Part shown: positions 40,398-48,007 of the stretch, piece by piece
How the letters are laid out: the number at the start of each line of letters is the position of its first letter
Position numbering within the stretch: the first letter of the stretch is position 1
DNA from: JBHENN01 sp046262015
GTDB lineage: Bacteria; Actinomycetota; CADDZG01; WHSQ01
Direction: 5' to 3'
Assembly (NCBI GenBank): GCA_046262015.1
Contig: JBHENN010000023.1
Span: forward strand, 5,283 to 69,282
DNA: 64,000 nucleotides
Translations under genes and position numbers: made by a program
Notes under the pieces: model-generated
Told to the model about the DNA's origin: nothing
Database searches by the model: none
Seen by the model: only the letters and a program-made list of their open reading frames with translations

Positions 40398-42017
40398 TTA
40401 CAGGTAACCGAGGTTGCGCAACGACTCCTCTATCTGTGCCTCCTCCTCGGCCGAATAGGGCTTGGCCTCGGCGCCCGCACCCGCGGTCTCGAGGTCGAGC
40501 CTTAAGACCTCCGGAGGTCTCCGGGCGATCTCCTCCTCGGACAAGAGCTCGGTCAGGACCCGCCCGTCGACCTCGGGGATCTTCAAGCCGGCCAGGTAGA
40601 GGGCCGTCGGCATGATGTCGTACAGGCTCGCGCGCATGCGGTCGGAGCGGCGCGCTATGCCGGGACCGGCCACCCCGAAGACGCCGTCCATATGGTGGAA
40701 GCCGCGCGGGAGGTGGCGGTAGTCGGTGAGGATCGCCGGGGAGAACAGACCCTCCGACAGCTCGTAGGAGTGTGCCCGGCACACCGGGAACAGGTCGGGC
40801 GCGCCGTCCGTTTGCGGGCCGTCCATCACGTCCTCCCGACGGTGGATCTCGTCGAGGACCGGCGCGCCATCGGCCGGATCGACCAGAGCCCCGAACCGCT
40901 CGGCAACCTCGTCGCGCACCGCGTCGTAGTCGCCGGGCGCAACGATCCCGTGAGGCTCGCGACCGCGCAGGTTCACGTAGATCCCTTGCTGCGGGTTGGG
41001 GGACGAGAACGCCCGCGTGCGGGACCAGTCGATCGTGCCCTGAGCGGCGCCCTTCGCTCTCCGGTAGAGCTTCTTGGGGAGGACCTTCTTGATCCTGCGC
41101 GCGACCTTGCGCGCCGCCGGCGATGCCCCCACGGCACCGGCGCCACCCACCGTCAAAAGGCCCCACTCTCGCAGCGCCAGGTTGACGTTGACGACCTTGT
41201 CCTTGGGGCCGAAGCCGTGGTCGGACATCGTTACGACGAACCCGTCGGTGCCGGCCCACTCGATCAGATCGCCGATCATGTCGTCCATCTCGTCGAAGAA
41301 CCTCCACGCGCGCGCGCGGATCGACTCGGCCTCGGGACGGTCGAAGTGCTCGCAGCGGGGGTCGATGTACTTGTAGTGCACGTGCATGAGCCGGTCGGGC
41401 GCCTCGAGCACCGCGAACAACATCGGAAGGTTTGGATGGTCGTCGAGAAGCATCTGCAAGGCCCGTCGCTTGAGCGCAAGGTTGCGCGAGAGCCGGTCGA
41501 TGATGGCCGTGCTCTTCCAATCGTGGTCGTAGTCGACGGGGATGTCGATCTCGTAGGTACCTACGTGAGCCGCGATGCGGTCGGCGAGATCCGCGGGGTA
41601 CGTGAACCCCTCGGGGGTCTCGCCGCCCCCCTCCGGCGTGAGCATCCCCGCCACCGCGAAGCCCTCCACCGCCGGCGGCGGATAGGTCATCGGGATATTG
41701 AAGAGCCCGATAGGAGTGCCCTGAGCGTTGGCCGCGTTCCACAGCGCCGGCGCGGTGACGCGGTCGAGACTCACCAGACCTTTGCGCTGTTGCACGTTGC
41801 CGAGGGTGAACCCGAAGATCCCGTGTTTCCCGGGGTTGACGCCGGTGAAGATCGACGTCCATCCCGGTGGCGTGTAGGGCGGGACCGTGGAGGTCAGCAC
41901 GCCGGCCGCGCCACGCTCGAGGAGCGCTTTGAAGCGAGGCATGTGCCCCGCGGCGAACGCCGGGTCCAGCACCGAGTACGTGATGCCGTCGAGGCCGAGC
42001 AGCAGGACCTTGCTCAC
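40398..42017 (-). CDS. Alkaline phosphatase superfamily phosphodiesterase
   Basis: A 539-residue paralogue of the protein at 36276-37886. Asp10 in LLGLDGITY, Thr49 in PPYTPPGWTSIFTG as the expected nucleophile, APDRLMHVHYKY, MSDHGFGPKD and LPRGFHHMDGVFG supply the metal site. There is no signal peptide. It ends EEAQIEESLRNLGYL, almost identical to the tail of its paralogue. It starts with GTG at 42017, overlapping the stop of the CDP-alcohol phosphotransferase gene by four bases, so both proteins are made together. That pairing hints at a role in making or recycling a phosphodiester from CDP-activated alcohol. Confidence 0.85.
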   Translation of the reverse strand: MSKVLLLGLDGITYSVLDPAFAAGHMPRFKALLERGAAGVLTSTVPPYTPPGWTSIFTGVNPGKHGIFGFTLGNVQQRKGLVSLDRVTAPALWNAANAQGTPIGLFNIPMTYPPPAVEGFAVAGMLTPEGGGETPEGFTYPADLADRIAAHVGTYEIDIPVDYDHDWKSTAIIDRLSRNLALKRRALQMLLDDHPNLPMLFAVLEAPDRLMHVHYKYIDPRCEHFDRPEAESIRARAWRFFDEMDDMIGDLIEWAGTDGFVVTMSDHGFGPKDKVVNVNLALREWGLLTVGGAGAVGASPAARKVARRIKKVLPKKLYRRAKGAAQGTIDWSRTRAFSSPNPQQGIYVNLRGREPHGIVAPGDYDAVRDEVAERFGALVDPADGAPVLDEIHRREDVMDGPQTDGAPDLFPVCRAHSYELSEGLFSPAILTDYRHLPRGFHHMDGVFGVAGPGIARRSDRMRASLYDIMPTALYLAGLKIPEVDGRVLTELLSEEEIARRPPEVLRLDLETAGAGAEAKPYSAEEEAQIEESLRNLGYL

Positions 42018-42724
42018 CGGGCCAGCCTCACCATGGCCCGGAGGATAGCCAGCGCGACGAGCACGACCCCAACGACCAGTGCCGGGACGACGAGCCCGGT
42101 GAGCGGCCCGAGGACGAATACCAGCGCCGCCACATCGGGCATGCCCGGGGTCCCAAGGAGGCGGCGGCGCGCCAGAGCGCGCGCCAGCCGGCCCCCTGCG
42201 GCGCTGCGGGTGGGGGGCCGGTCACCGCCGGAGATCTCCATGAAATAGAAGGTCAGCAGCCCGAACGCGACCGCCCACCAGAACGTCGCCGGGTGCCCGA
42301 GCTCCACGCACCCTGCGCCGTCGATACAACGGGGAGGCCACGGGTCCCACAGGTAGAGCGCGAGCCCCGAGGCGGCGCTGGCCCGCCGCGCGCCGTCGGC
42401 GAGCTTGTCGAGCATCTCCCCCTTGCCGCTCGACGAGCCCGTCAGCCGCGCCAGCTTGCCGTCCACGCAATCGAGCACGAACGACAGATAGAAGAGAACC
42501 GCGCCGGCGATCAGCCCGGCCCGCCCAAAGAGGTACGCGGGGCCGACGAGGAGGCCGACCGCCATAGACGCCCACGTCACCTGATCCGGCGTGAGCCACC
42601 GCCGGCGGGCCAGGAACCTCACGACGGGGAACGCCACCGGGTCGACCGCGAGAACCGTCCAGAAGTAGTCGAGCTTCTTCTCCCCCAGCCCGGGCGCTGC
42701 GCCCGGTCCGGCCTCGGCGCTCAC
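42014..42724 (-). CDS. CDP-alcohol phosphatidyltransferase family protein
   Basis: A 236-residue membrane enzyme with about six helices. The full CDP-alcohol motif is present: DCVDGKLARLTGSSSGKG then EMLDKLAD, matching DxxDGxxARx8GxxxDxxxD, which binds two metal ions and the CDP group. It transfers a phosphoalcohol from a CDP-linked donor to a hydroxyl acceptor, or the reverse. A GTG at 42724 overlaps the GT2 stop and its own stop overlaps the phosphodiesterase start, so three genes are tightly coupled. The motif cannot tell phospholipid synthesis from polar-alcohol or polymer-forming members. Surface-glycan neighbours favour a polymer or glycolipid substrate. Confidence 0.88.
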   Translation of the reverse strand: MSAEAGPGAAPGLGEKKLDYFWTVLAVDPVAFPVVRFLARRRWLTPDQVTWASMAVGLLVGPAYLFGRAGLIAGAVLFYLSFVLDCVDGKLARLTGSSSGKGEMLDKLADGARRASAASGLALYLWDPWPPRCIDGAGCVELGHPATFWWAVAFGLLTFYFMEISGGDRPPTRSAAGGRLARALARRRLLGTPGMPDVAALVFVLGPLTGLVVPALVVGVVLVALAILRAMVRLAR

Positions 42725-43680
42725 CTGCGGGCCGGCTCGTGGGCGGGATCGACCAGACCCTTGCCGCGCGCCTGCTCGACCGCGCCGACCAGCATGCCCG
42801 TGACCAGCCCGGGATCGCGCTTGAAGAGGGCGCGCCCCACGTTGAGGAGGAACAGCCCGAGGAGGCCCCACCACAGCGCCGCGCGGTGCTTGAGGTCCTG
42901 AGGCATGTTCTTGCGGTGCAGGTAGAACTGGTTGGCGAGGTTCATCCGCATGAGCTGATGCGAGGGCAGGCGCGACGTGACGGTTTGGAAGTGATCGCAG
43001 CGCGCTGCGGGGGTCTGAAGGAGGACGTAGCCCCGTCGCGCGACGCGATAGGTGAAGTCGACGTCCTCTTTGTGACCGTAGCCCGACAGAGCCTCGTCGA
43101 ATCGTTCGACCTCGAACACCTCGCGCTTGAACGACATGAACCACCCGGTCATGTAGTCGAGCTTGCGCACGCCCGCCGCCTCCGAGACGCCCTCGACCCA
43201 GAAGCCGGGGCGCATCCTGCCGCTCGCCTCGGGCCACCAACCTCCGATCGCGAAGAGCTTGCGCCACAGCACCGAGATCCACGGAGGGCGCGCCGGGTGC
43301 ATCGGTGTGGCCCGCACTCCGCCGAGCTCTCCTCCCCAGCGCGCGTACTCCGCGAGGATCTGCTCGTGGCAATCGGGTGCGAGCCAGACATCGTCGTCGA
43401 TCAAAAAGACCGGGTCTCCCGAGGTGCGGTCGATCCCGACGTTGCGTTGGATGGTCAGGCCCCGAGGAGCCGGGTGGTGGTAATCCAGGGTAAGGCCCAC
43501 GCCGGCGCACATGTCTTCGATCTCTGCGCGAACCGGCGTCTCGTCGCTCGAGTCCACGATGCACAGCTCCGCGGGGAGGACGGTCTGTGCCACGAGGCTC
43601 GTGACGGTCGTCAGCAGCTCGTGCGGCCGGTTGCGGGTCGCGATGATGAAGGCGGACCCTGCTCTATCGGGGGAGGACAT
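42721..43680 (-). CDS. GT2 glycosyltransferase
   Basis: A 319-residue GT-A fold enzyme. SAFIIATRNRPHELLTT opens the domain, IVDSSDE follows, QRNVGIDRTSGDPVFLIDDDVWL contains the DDD metal-binding motif, and GYGHKEDVDFTYRVARRGY holds the ED-type catalytic base. There is a membrane-associated hydrophobic stretch near the C-terminus (ALWWGLLGLFLLNVGRALF). It would add a sugar to a lipid-linked glycan in the cytoplasm. The ATG at 43680 is three bases after the WecG-like stop; the end overlaps the CDP-alcohol gene. It belongs to the minus-strand operon running from 44442 down to 40398. Confidence 0.9.
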   Translation of the reverse strand: MSSPDRAGSAFIIATRNRPHELLTTVTSLVAQTVLPAELCIVDSSDETPVRAEIEDMCAGVGLTLDYHHPAPRGLTIQRNVGIDRTSGDPVFLIDDDVWLAPDCHEQILAEYARWGGELGGVRATPMHPARPPWISVLWRKLFAIGGWWPEASGRMRPGFWVEGVSEAAGVRKLDYMTGWFMSFKREVFEVERFDEALSGYGHKEDVDFTYRVARRGYVLLQTPAARCDHFQTVTSRLPSHQLMRMNLANQFYLHRKNMPQDLKHRAALWWGLLGLFLLNVGRALFKRDPGLVTGMLVGAVEQARGKGLVDPAHEPARR

Positions 43681-43683
43681 GCA

Positions 43684-44442
43684 TCACGAGGGTACACGCG
43701 CGGCCCGACGATCCCTGGCGACGCGCACGAGGAACCGCGGATTGCCGACCACGTAGCGGCGCCACATGCGCCGGGGTTCCTTGACCAGCCGGTGGACCCA
43801 CTCGAGCCCCGCACGGTTCATCCATGCCGGAGCGCGTGCGACCTCTCCGGCCTGGAAGTCGAAGAATGCTCCGACCCCGATCCCCACCCGCGCGCCCGTG
43901 GCGCGCAGGTTGGCATCCAGCCAGCGCTCCTGACGGGGATTGCCCAGCCCGACCAGCACGAGCTCCGCTCCACTCGCCCCGATAGCGCGAACGACTTCGG
44001 CATCCTCTGCAGGATGCACATAACCGTCGCGCACCCCCACGACGTCGAGACCCGGGAGCGTGTCCGCCAGACGCGCGGCGGCGCGCTCCGCGACGCCGGG
44101 ACGGGCGCCGAAGAAGAACACCGGCCATGAGCGCGCTGCGGCGGTCCGCAGAACGAGTGGCGTGAAGAAGTTGCCGTTCAGGTCCGCAGGGAAGCGCCGA
44201 CCGTACATCCGTGCAGCCAGCATCACGCCCTTTCCATCGTTCAGCACGAGGTCGGCGCGCCGTAACACGTCGGCGTACCCCTGGTCCTCCACGGCAAGGT
44301 TCACAGTGTGGACGTTCGCGTGCGCGATGAAGGCCGGTTCGTCGCGACCGTGCAGACGCGCGACCTCCTCGAGCGCGGCCGACGGCTGGAGCAATGCGAA
44401 CGGGATACCCAGGATCTCGATCGTCTGGTGAGAGTGCGACAC
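43684..44442 (-). CDS. WecG/TagA/CpsF family glycosyltransferase
   Basis: A 252-residue family 26 glycosyltransferase. It reads IEILGIPFALL, then AHANVHTVNLA, then ADLVLNDGKGVMLAARM with the catalytic Asp region, DLNGNFFTPLVL, FFFGARPGVAERAA and LVLVGLGNPRQERWLD. These enzymes add N-acetylmannosamine(uronate) or a similar sugar to the first lipid-linked sugar, in enterobacterial common antigen or wall teichoic acid synthesis. The GTG at 44442 fits the family length; the in-frame upstream extension is antisense to the flavoprotein gene. It is the first gene of the operon with the GT2, CDP-alcohol and phosphodiesterase genes. Confidence 0.9.
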   Translation of the reverse strand: MSHSHQTIEILGIPFALLQPSAALEEVARLHGRDEPAFIAHANVHTVNLAVEDQGYADVLRRADLVLNDGKGVMLAARMYGRRFPADLNGNFFTPLVLRTAAARSWPVFFFGARPGVAERAAARLADTLPGLDVVGVRDGYVHPAEDAEVVRAIGASGAELVLVGLGNPRQERWLDANLRATGARVGIGVGAFFDFQAGEVARAPAWMNRAGLEWVHRLVKEPRRMWRRYVVGNPRFLVRVARDRRAARVPS

Positions 44443-44481
44443 GCGGGGAGTATGCCAGCGCTGGTTAGAGTGGCGGCTTCC

Positions 44482-45831
44482 ATGACCGACAAACCACGCG
44501 TGCTCATCATCGGCGCGGGCCCATGTGGGCTCGGCTGCGGACACGAGCTCGACCGACTCGGCCACGCCGACTGGCGGCTCGTAGAGCGCTGGGACTACGT
44601 CGGAGGGCACGCGTCCTCGCATCTCGATCCGGCGGGGTTCACGTGGGACGAGGGTGGCCACGTGGTCTTCAGCCACTACGGCGAGTTCGATCGGATCCTG
44701 GAAGAGGTGATGGGCGACGATGTCTACCACCACGAGCGTTCCTCTTACATCCGCTTCGGCGACCGCTGGGTCCCGTATCCCTTCCAGAACAACCTCCGGC
44801 ACCTACCAGCAGAGGTCGCGTACGAATGCTTGCTGGGCCTGATCGAGGCGCCCGGAGGCGATCCCTCGACGGACTTCGCGACGTGGATGCAGGCTACCTT
44901 CGGCCGCGGGATCACCGACCATTTCATGCGGCCGTACAACTTCAAGGTGTGGGCCGCCCCCGCGGAGCGCATGGCAGCTCAATGGATCGGCGAGCGCGTA
45001 TCGGTGGTCGATTTCAGGGGCGCGCTCCGAAGCATCGTCTTCGAGGAGGACGACGTGGCCTGGGGCCCGAACAACCTCTTTTTGTTCCCGGCAGAGGGCG
45101 GCACCGGCGAGATCTACCGGCGCCTCGCCCAGCGCTACGCCGACCGCATCTCGACCGGTCGCACCCTCGTCGAGGTCGACCCCGAGGCCAAGATGGCGAC
45201 CTTCGCCGACGGCACCCGCGAGAGCTACGACGTGCTCGTCTCGACCATGCCGCTCGACCTCCTCGTCGCAAGCCTCACCGGTTGCCCGGAGGACGTGCGC
45301 GCGGCCGCCGGCCGCCTCGAGCACAACGGCGTGTACATCGTCGGCATCGGCTACGAAGCCCCGTTGAAGGACGACCGTTCGTGGCTGTACTTCCCGAGCG
45401 ACGAGACCCCGTTCTACCGGGCCACGAACTTCGCCAAGTACGCACCCTCGAACGTGCCGAGCGCCGACACCAGCCGCTACTGCTCGTATATGACCGAGAT
45501 CTCCTACTCGGCCTACAAGGAGGTCGAGCGCGCCGGCCTCGAGGAGCGCGTGGAGGAGGGCCTGCGAGGCGCCGGCGTGATCGAAGGACGGCCCGAGGTG
45601 GCCACCGCGTACGTGTTCGACAGCGACTACGCCTACCCGATACCGACCCTCGATCGTGACGACGCTCTGCGGACGATCCAACCGTGGCTCATGAGCCAGA
45701 ACATCTACTCGCGGGGCCGCTTCGGATCGTGGAAGTACGAGATCGGCAACATGGACCACGCGGTGAAGATGGGGATCGACACGGCGCGCCTCGTAGTGCA
45801 AGGCACCCCGGAAGAGGTGTGGACCCTCTGA
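44482..45831 (+). CDS. FAD-dependent UDP-galactopyranose-mutase-like oxidoreductase
   Basis: A 449-residue flavoprotein. VLIIGAGPCGLGCGHEL is the FAD dinucleotide loop, followed by VGGHASSHLDPAGFTWDEGGHVVFSHY, close to the amine-oxidase/UDP-galactopyranose-mutase group. RWVPYPFQNNLRHLP, PYNFKVWAAPAERM and the C-terminal SRGRFGSWKYEIGNMDHAVKMG complete the FAD and substrate sites. It may rearrange or oxidise a nucleotide sugar or a lipid-linked sugar. True mutases are shorter and have set Arg residues I cannot confirm here. It is divergent from the WecG-like gene and its end overlaps the next gene by 13 bases. Confidence 0.75.
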   Translation: MTDKPRVLIIGAGPCGLGCGHELDRLGHADWRLVERWDYVGGHASSHLDPAGFTWDEGGHVVFSHYGEFDRILEEVMGDDVYHHERSSYIRFGDRWVPYPFQNNLRHLPAEVAYECLLGLIEAPGGDPSTDFATWMQATFGRGITDHFMRPYNFKVWAAPAERMAAQWIGERVSVVDFRGALRSIVFEEDDVAWGPNNLFLFPAEGGTGEIYRRLAQRYADRISTGRTLVEVDPEAKMATFADGTRESYDVLVSTMPLDLLVASLTGCPEDVRAAAGRLEHNGVYIVGIGYEAPLKDDRSWLYFPSDETPFYRATNFAKYAPSNVPSADTSRYCSYMTEISYSAYKEVERAGLEERVEEGLRGAGVIEGRPEVATAYVFDSDYAYPIPTLDRDDALRTIQPWLMSQNIYSRGRFGSWKYEIGNMDHAVKMGIDTARLVVQGTPEEVWTL

Positions 45832-47057
45832 CCCCGCCGAACGTCTTGATCCTGGCGATCGACTCGCTGCGGGCCGATGCCGTTTCCTCGGACCGGGTGG
45901 CGACCCCCACCCTGGAGGCCTTTGCCGCCCGCGGCGCCGCGTTCACCCAATGCATCTGCACCGCGACGACCACCACGCCGTCGTTCTCCTCGATGCTGAC
46001 CGGCTGCTATCCGCCGAAGCACGGGGTCAGGGGGCTGCAGGGATACCGGCTGTCGTCCCGGGTGACCACGCTGGCGGAGGCGTTCGGGCGCGCCGGGTAC
46101 CACACCTTCGCCGAGGTCACCGGCCCTCTTCTCCCCGAGACGGGCGTCCTGCGAGGGTTCGAAGGCGCCCACCACCGCCAGGGATACCGCGTGCCCTTCT
46201 TCGGCTGGCGGGATGAGGTCGTCGCCAAGATGCGCGCCTATCCCGAGCCGTGGCTGCTCCTGCTGCACGTCTGGGAGGTGCACCGCCCGTTCCGCTCGCC
46301 ACCTGATTTCCGCAAGCAGTTCGACCGCGCCGGGTACCACGCGTCGGTAACGGCTACCGACGCGGCGCTCGCCGAGGTGTTCGACGCGGCGGGTGACGAC
46401 GCGCTGGTGGTGATCACCGGCGACCACGGCGAGGACTACCCGGACACGCGCTGGGATCAGCAGGTCAACCGTGCCGCGCGCATCGCGCGCAAGAAGCTGA
46501 AGGTGGGCAAGGTGTGGCCGTGGCTCGAAAAGAAGCTGGCGGCGCACGCGGTCGGCCACGGGTTCGCGCTCCACGAGCACCTCGTGCGCGTCCCGCTCAT
46601 CGTCGCAGGCCCCCAGGTGGAGGCGCGGACGATCCCCGACCAGGTCCGCCACGTCGACCTGCTCCCTACGCTGGCAGAGTTGTGCGGCATCGAGGTTCCG
46701 GAGGGGATCGACGGGAGGAGCCTCCGTCCCGTGATGGACGGAGGCACGCTGCCGGAGGAACCCGCCTACATGGAAGCGGTCGGGGTGAAGCTCGAGGGCA
46801 AGCGGATCCAAGGAGCACGCACGCCCGATTGGAAGCTGCTGCTCCCCGGCGGTGGCAAGCCCGCCCTGTACAAGCTGGACGGCGGTCAGCCGCCCGACGA
46901 GAAGCACAACCTCTACTCCCGCTACCCGGAGGTGGCCCACCACCTCGAAGGATTCATCGCCACGATCGCCGAGTCCACCGTCGTGGCCGAATCCGGGATG
47001 ACCGACGAGCAAGAGGCCGTGGTCGAGCAACACCTGCGGGTCCTCGGTTACCTGTAG
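45819..47057 (+). CDS. Sulfatase-fold enzyme with Thr at the nucleophile position
   Basis: A 412-residue alkaline-phosphatase-superfamily enzyme with sulfatase-like order. NVLILAIDSLRAD carries the first Asp pair. The sulfatase consensus CxPSR reads TTPSF: Thr52 replaces the Cys or Ser that becomes formylglycine, and Phe56 replaces the Arg. VITGDHGE has the Asp-His pair and GFALHEHLVRVPLIVAG the late His. Without Cys or Ser it cannot work as a formylglycine sulfatase; Thr is the nucleophile in phosphodiesterases and phosphoglycerol transferases. There is no signal peptide. It ends EQHLRVLGYL like the phosphodiesterase paralogues. It starts with GTG at 45819, overlapping the flavoprotein gene, and is followed within five bases by a sulfotransferase. 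Confidence 0.8.
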   Translation: MDPLTPPNVLILAIDSLRADAVSSDRVATPTLEAFAARGAAFTQCICTATTTTPSFSSMLTGCYPPKHGVRGLQGYRLSSRVTTLAEAFGRAGYHTFAEVTGPLLPETGVLRGFEGAHHRQGYRVPFFGWRDEVVAKMRAYPEPWLLLLHVWEVHRPFRSPPDFRKQFDRAGYHASVTATDAALAEVFDAAGDDALVVITGDHGEDYPDTRWDQQVNRAARIARKKLKVGKVWPWLEKKLAAHAVGHGFALHEHLVRVPLIVAGPQVEARTIPDQVRHVDLLPTLAELCGIEVPEGIDGRSLRPVMDGGTLPEEPAYMEAVGVKLEGKRIQGARTPDWKLLLPGGGKPALYKLDGGQPPDEKHNLYSRYPEVAHHLEGFIATIAESTVVAESGMTDEQEAVVEQHLRVLGYL

Positions 47058-47061
47058 ACAG

Positions 47062-47973
47062 ATGGTCGGACCCCCGTTCTTCATCGTCGGATCGGCCCGG
47101 TCGGGCACGACGATGCTCCGCTTGATGCTCAACGCTCATCCCGAGGTGGCCGTGCCTCCAGAGTCCCGCTTCGCGGTCGAGCTGTGGGACGGGCGGGATG
47201 AGGTCGACGCCGGCCGCTTCGTCGAGCGGCTCGCCGGGCACTCGATGTTCCACCACTGGGACCTGCCTGGCGAGGTGGTGCGCGAGGAGCTCGGTGGGGA
47301 AGGTCCCTGCAGCTACCGCGCCGCCGTGAGTGCTGCCTACGAGGCCTATGCGCGGGTCCACGGCAAGACCCGCTGGGGCGACAAGACGCCTCGTTACGTC
47401 GAGCACATCCCATTCCTCGCCCGCCTGTTCCCGGATGCTCGGTTCGTCCATCTCGTGCGCGACGGGCGGAACGTCGCACTATCGTACGCCGACGTCCCGT
47501 TCGGCCCCAAGACGGTGGGCAAGGCGGCGGACCTGTGGGCACGGCGCGTGTCGGCAGGGATGCGCGCGGGGCGCGCCCTCGAAGCGGGTCGCTACCTCGA
47601 GCTGTGCTACGAGGACCTCGTCGAGGACCCCGAGGGCGAGGCGAAGGACCTCTGCGACTTCCTCGATCTACCGTTCGATCCCGACATGCTCGATTACACC
47701 GAACGCGCGCGCGACGCGGTGCTTCCACGGGCGGCGCGCTTCAACCCGCACGTGACCGAGAGACCCACGGCGCGCACGCGCTCGTGGCAGGACGACCTGG
47801 AACCGATCGACGCCGAGATGTTCGAGGCGATCGCCGGCGGGGTCCTCTCGGAGCTGGGCTACGAGCGCCGCTACCCGCAGCCTCGGGCGTGGGTCGCGCT
47901 CGCCGCCCGCTTGGCCCGCAAGGGCGCCCCGATCGGCCGGTTGGCCGAGACGCGCCCGACGACTCCGGGGTGA
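47062..47973 (+). CDS. PAPS-dependent sulfotransferase family protein
   Basis: A 303-residue protein with the 5'-phosphosulfate loop GSARSGTT at 10-17 and the 3'-phosphate region LFPDARFVHLVRDGRNVALSY. KTRWGDKTPRYVEHI supplies a further conserved stretch and YEDLVEDPEGEA the late loop. It would move sulfate from PAPS to a hydroxyl or amine of a glycan, lipid or small molecule in the cytoplasm. The ATG is five bases after the preceding stop, so it is in the operon with the flavoprotein and the Thr-type phosphatase-fold enzyme. No PAPS-forming genes are in the window. A second sulfotransferase lies at 52742-53692. Confidence 0.88.
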   Translation: MVGPPFFIVGSARSGTTMLRLMLNAHPEVAVPPESRFAVELWDGRDEVDAGRFVERLAGHSMFHHWDLPGEVVREELGGEGPCSYRAAVSAAYEAYARVHGKTRWGDKTPRYVEHIPFLARLFPDARFVHLVRDGRNVALSYADVPFGPKTVGKAADLWARRVSAGMRAGRALEAGRYLELCYEDLVEDPEGEAKDLCDFLDLPFDPDMLDYTERARDAVLPRAARFNPHVTERPTARTRSWQDDLEPIDAEMFEAIAGGVLSELGYERRYPQPRAWVALAARLARKGAPIGRLAETRPTTPG

Positions 47974-48007
47974 GAGGCCGGGTCACCTCGCCGTGTGGAC
48001 CGTGCCG

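Noticed and set aside
39022..41862. A 946-codon open frame on the minus strand
   Set aside because: It is antisense or out of frame to the sugar transferase, ACT, DUF4383 and phosphodiesterase genes, which all have clear family motifs. Its translation is rich in Arg, Pro and His without any motif, as expected in very G+C-rich DNA.
45819..47057. Calling this a sulfatase
   Set aside because: The formylglycine site has Thr and the following Arg is Phe, so sulfatase chemistry is not expected.
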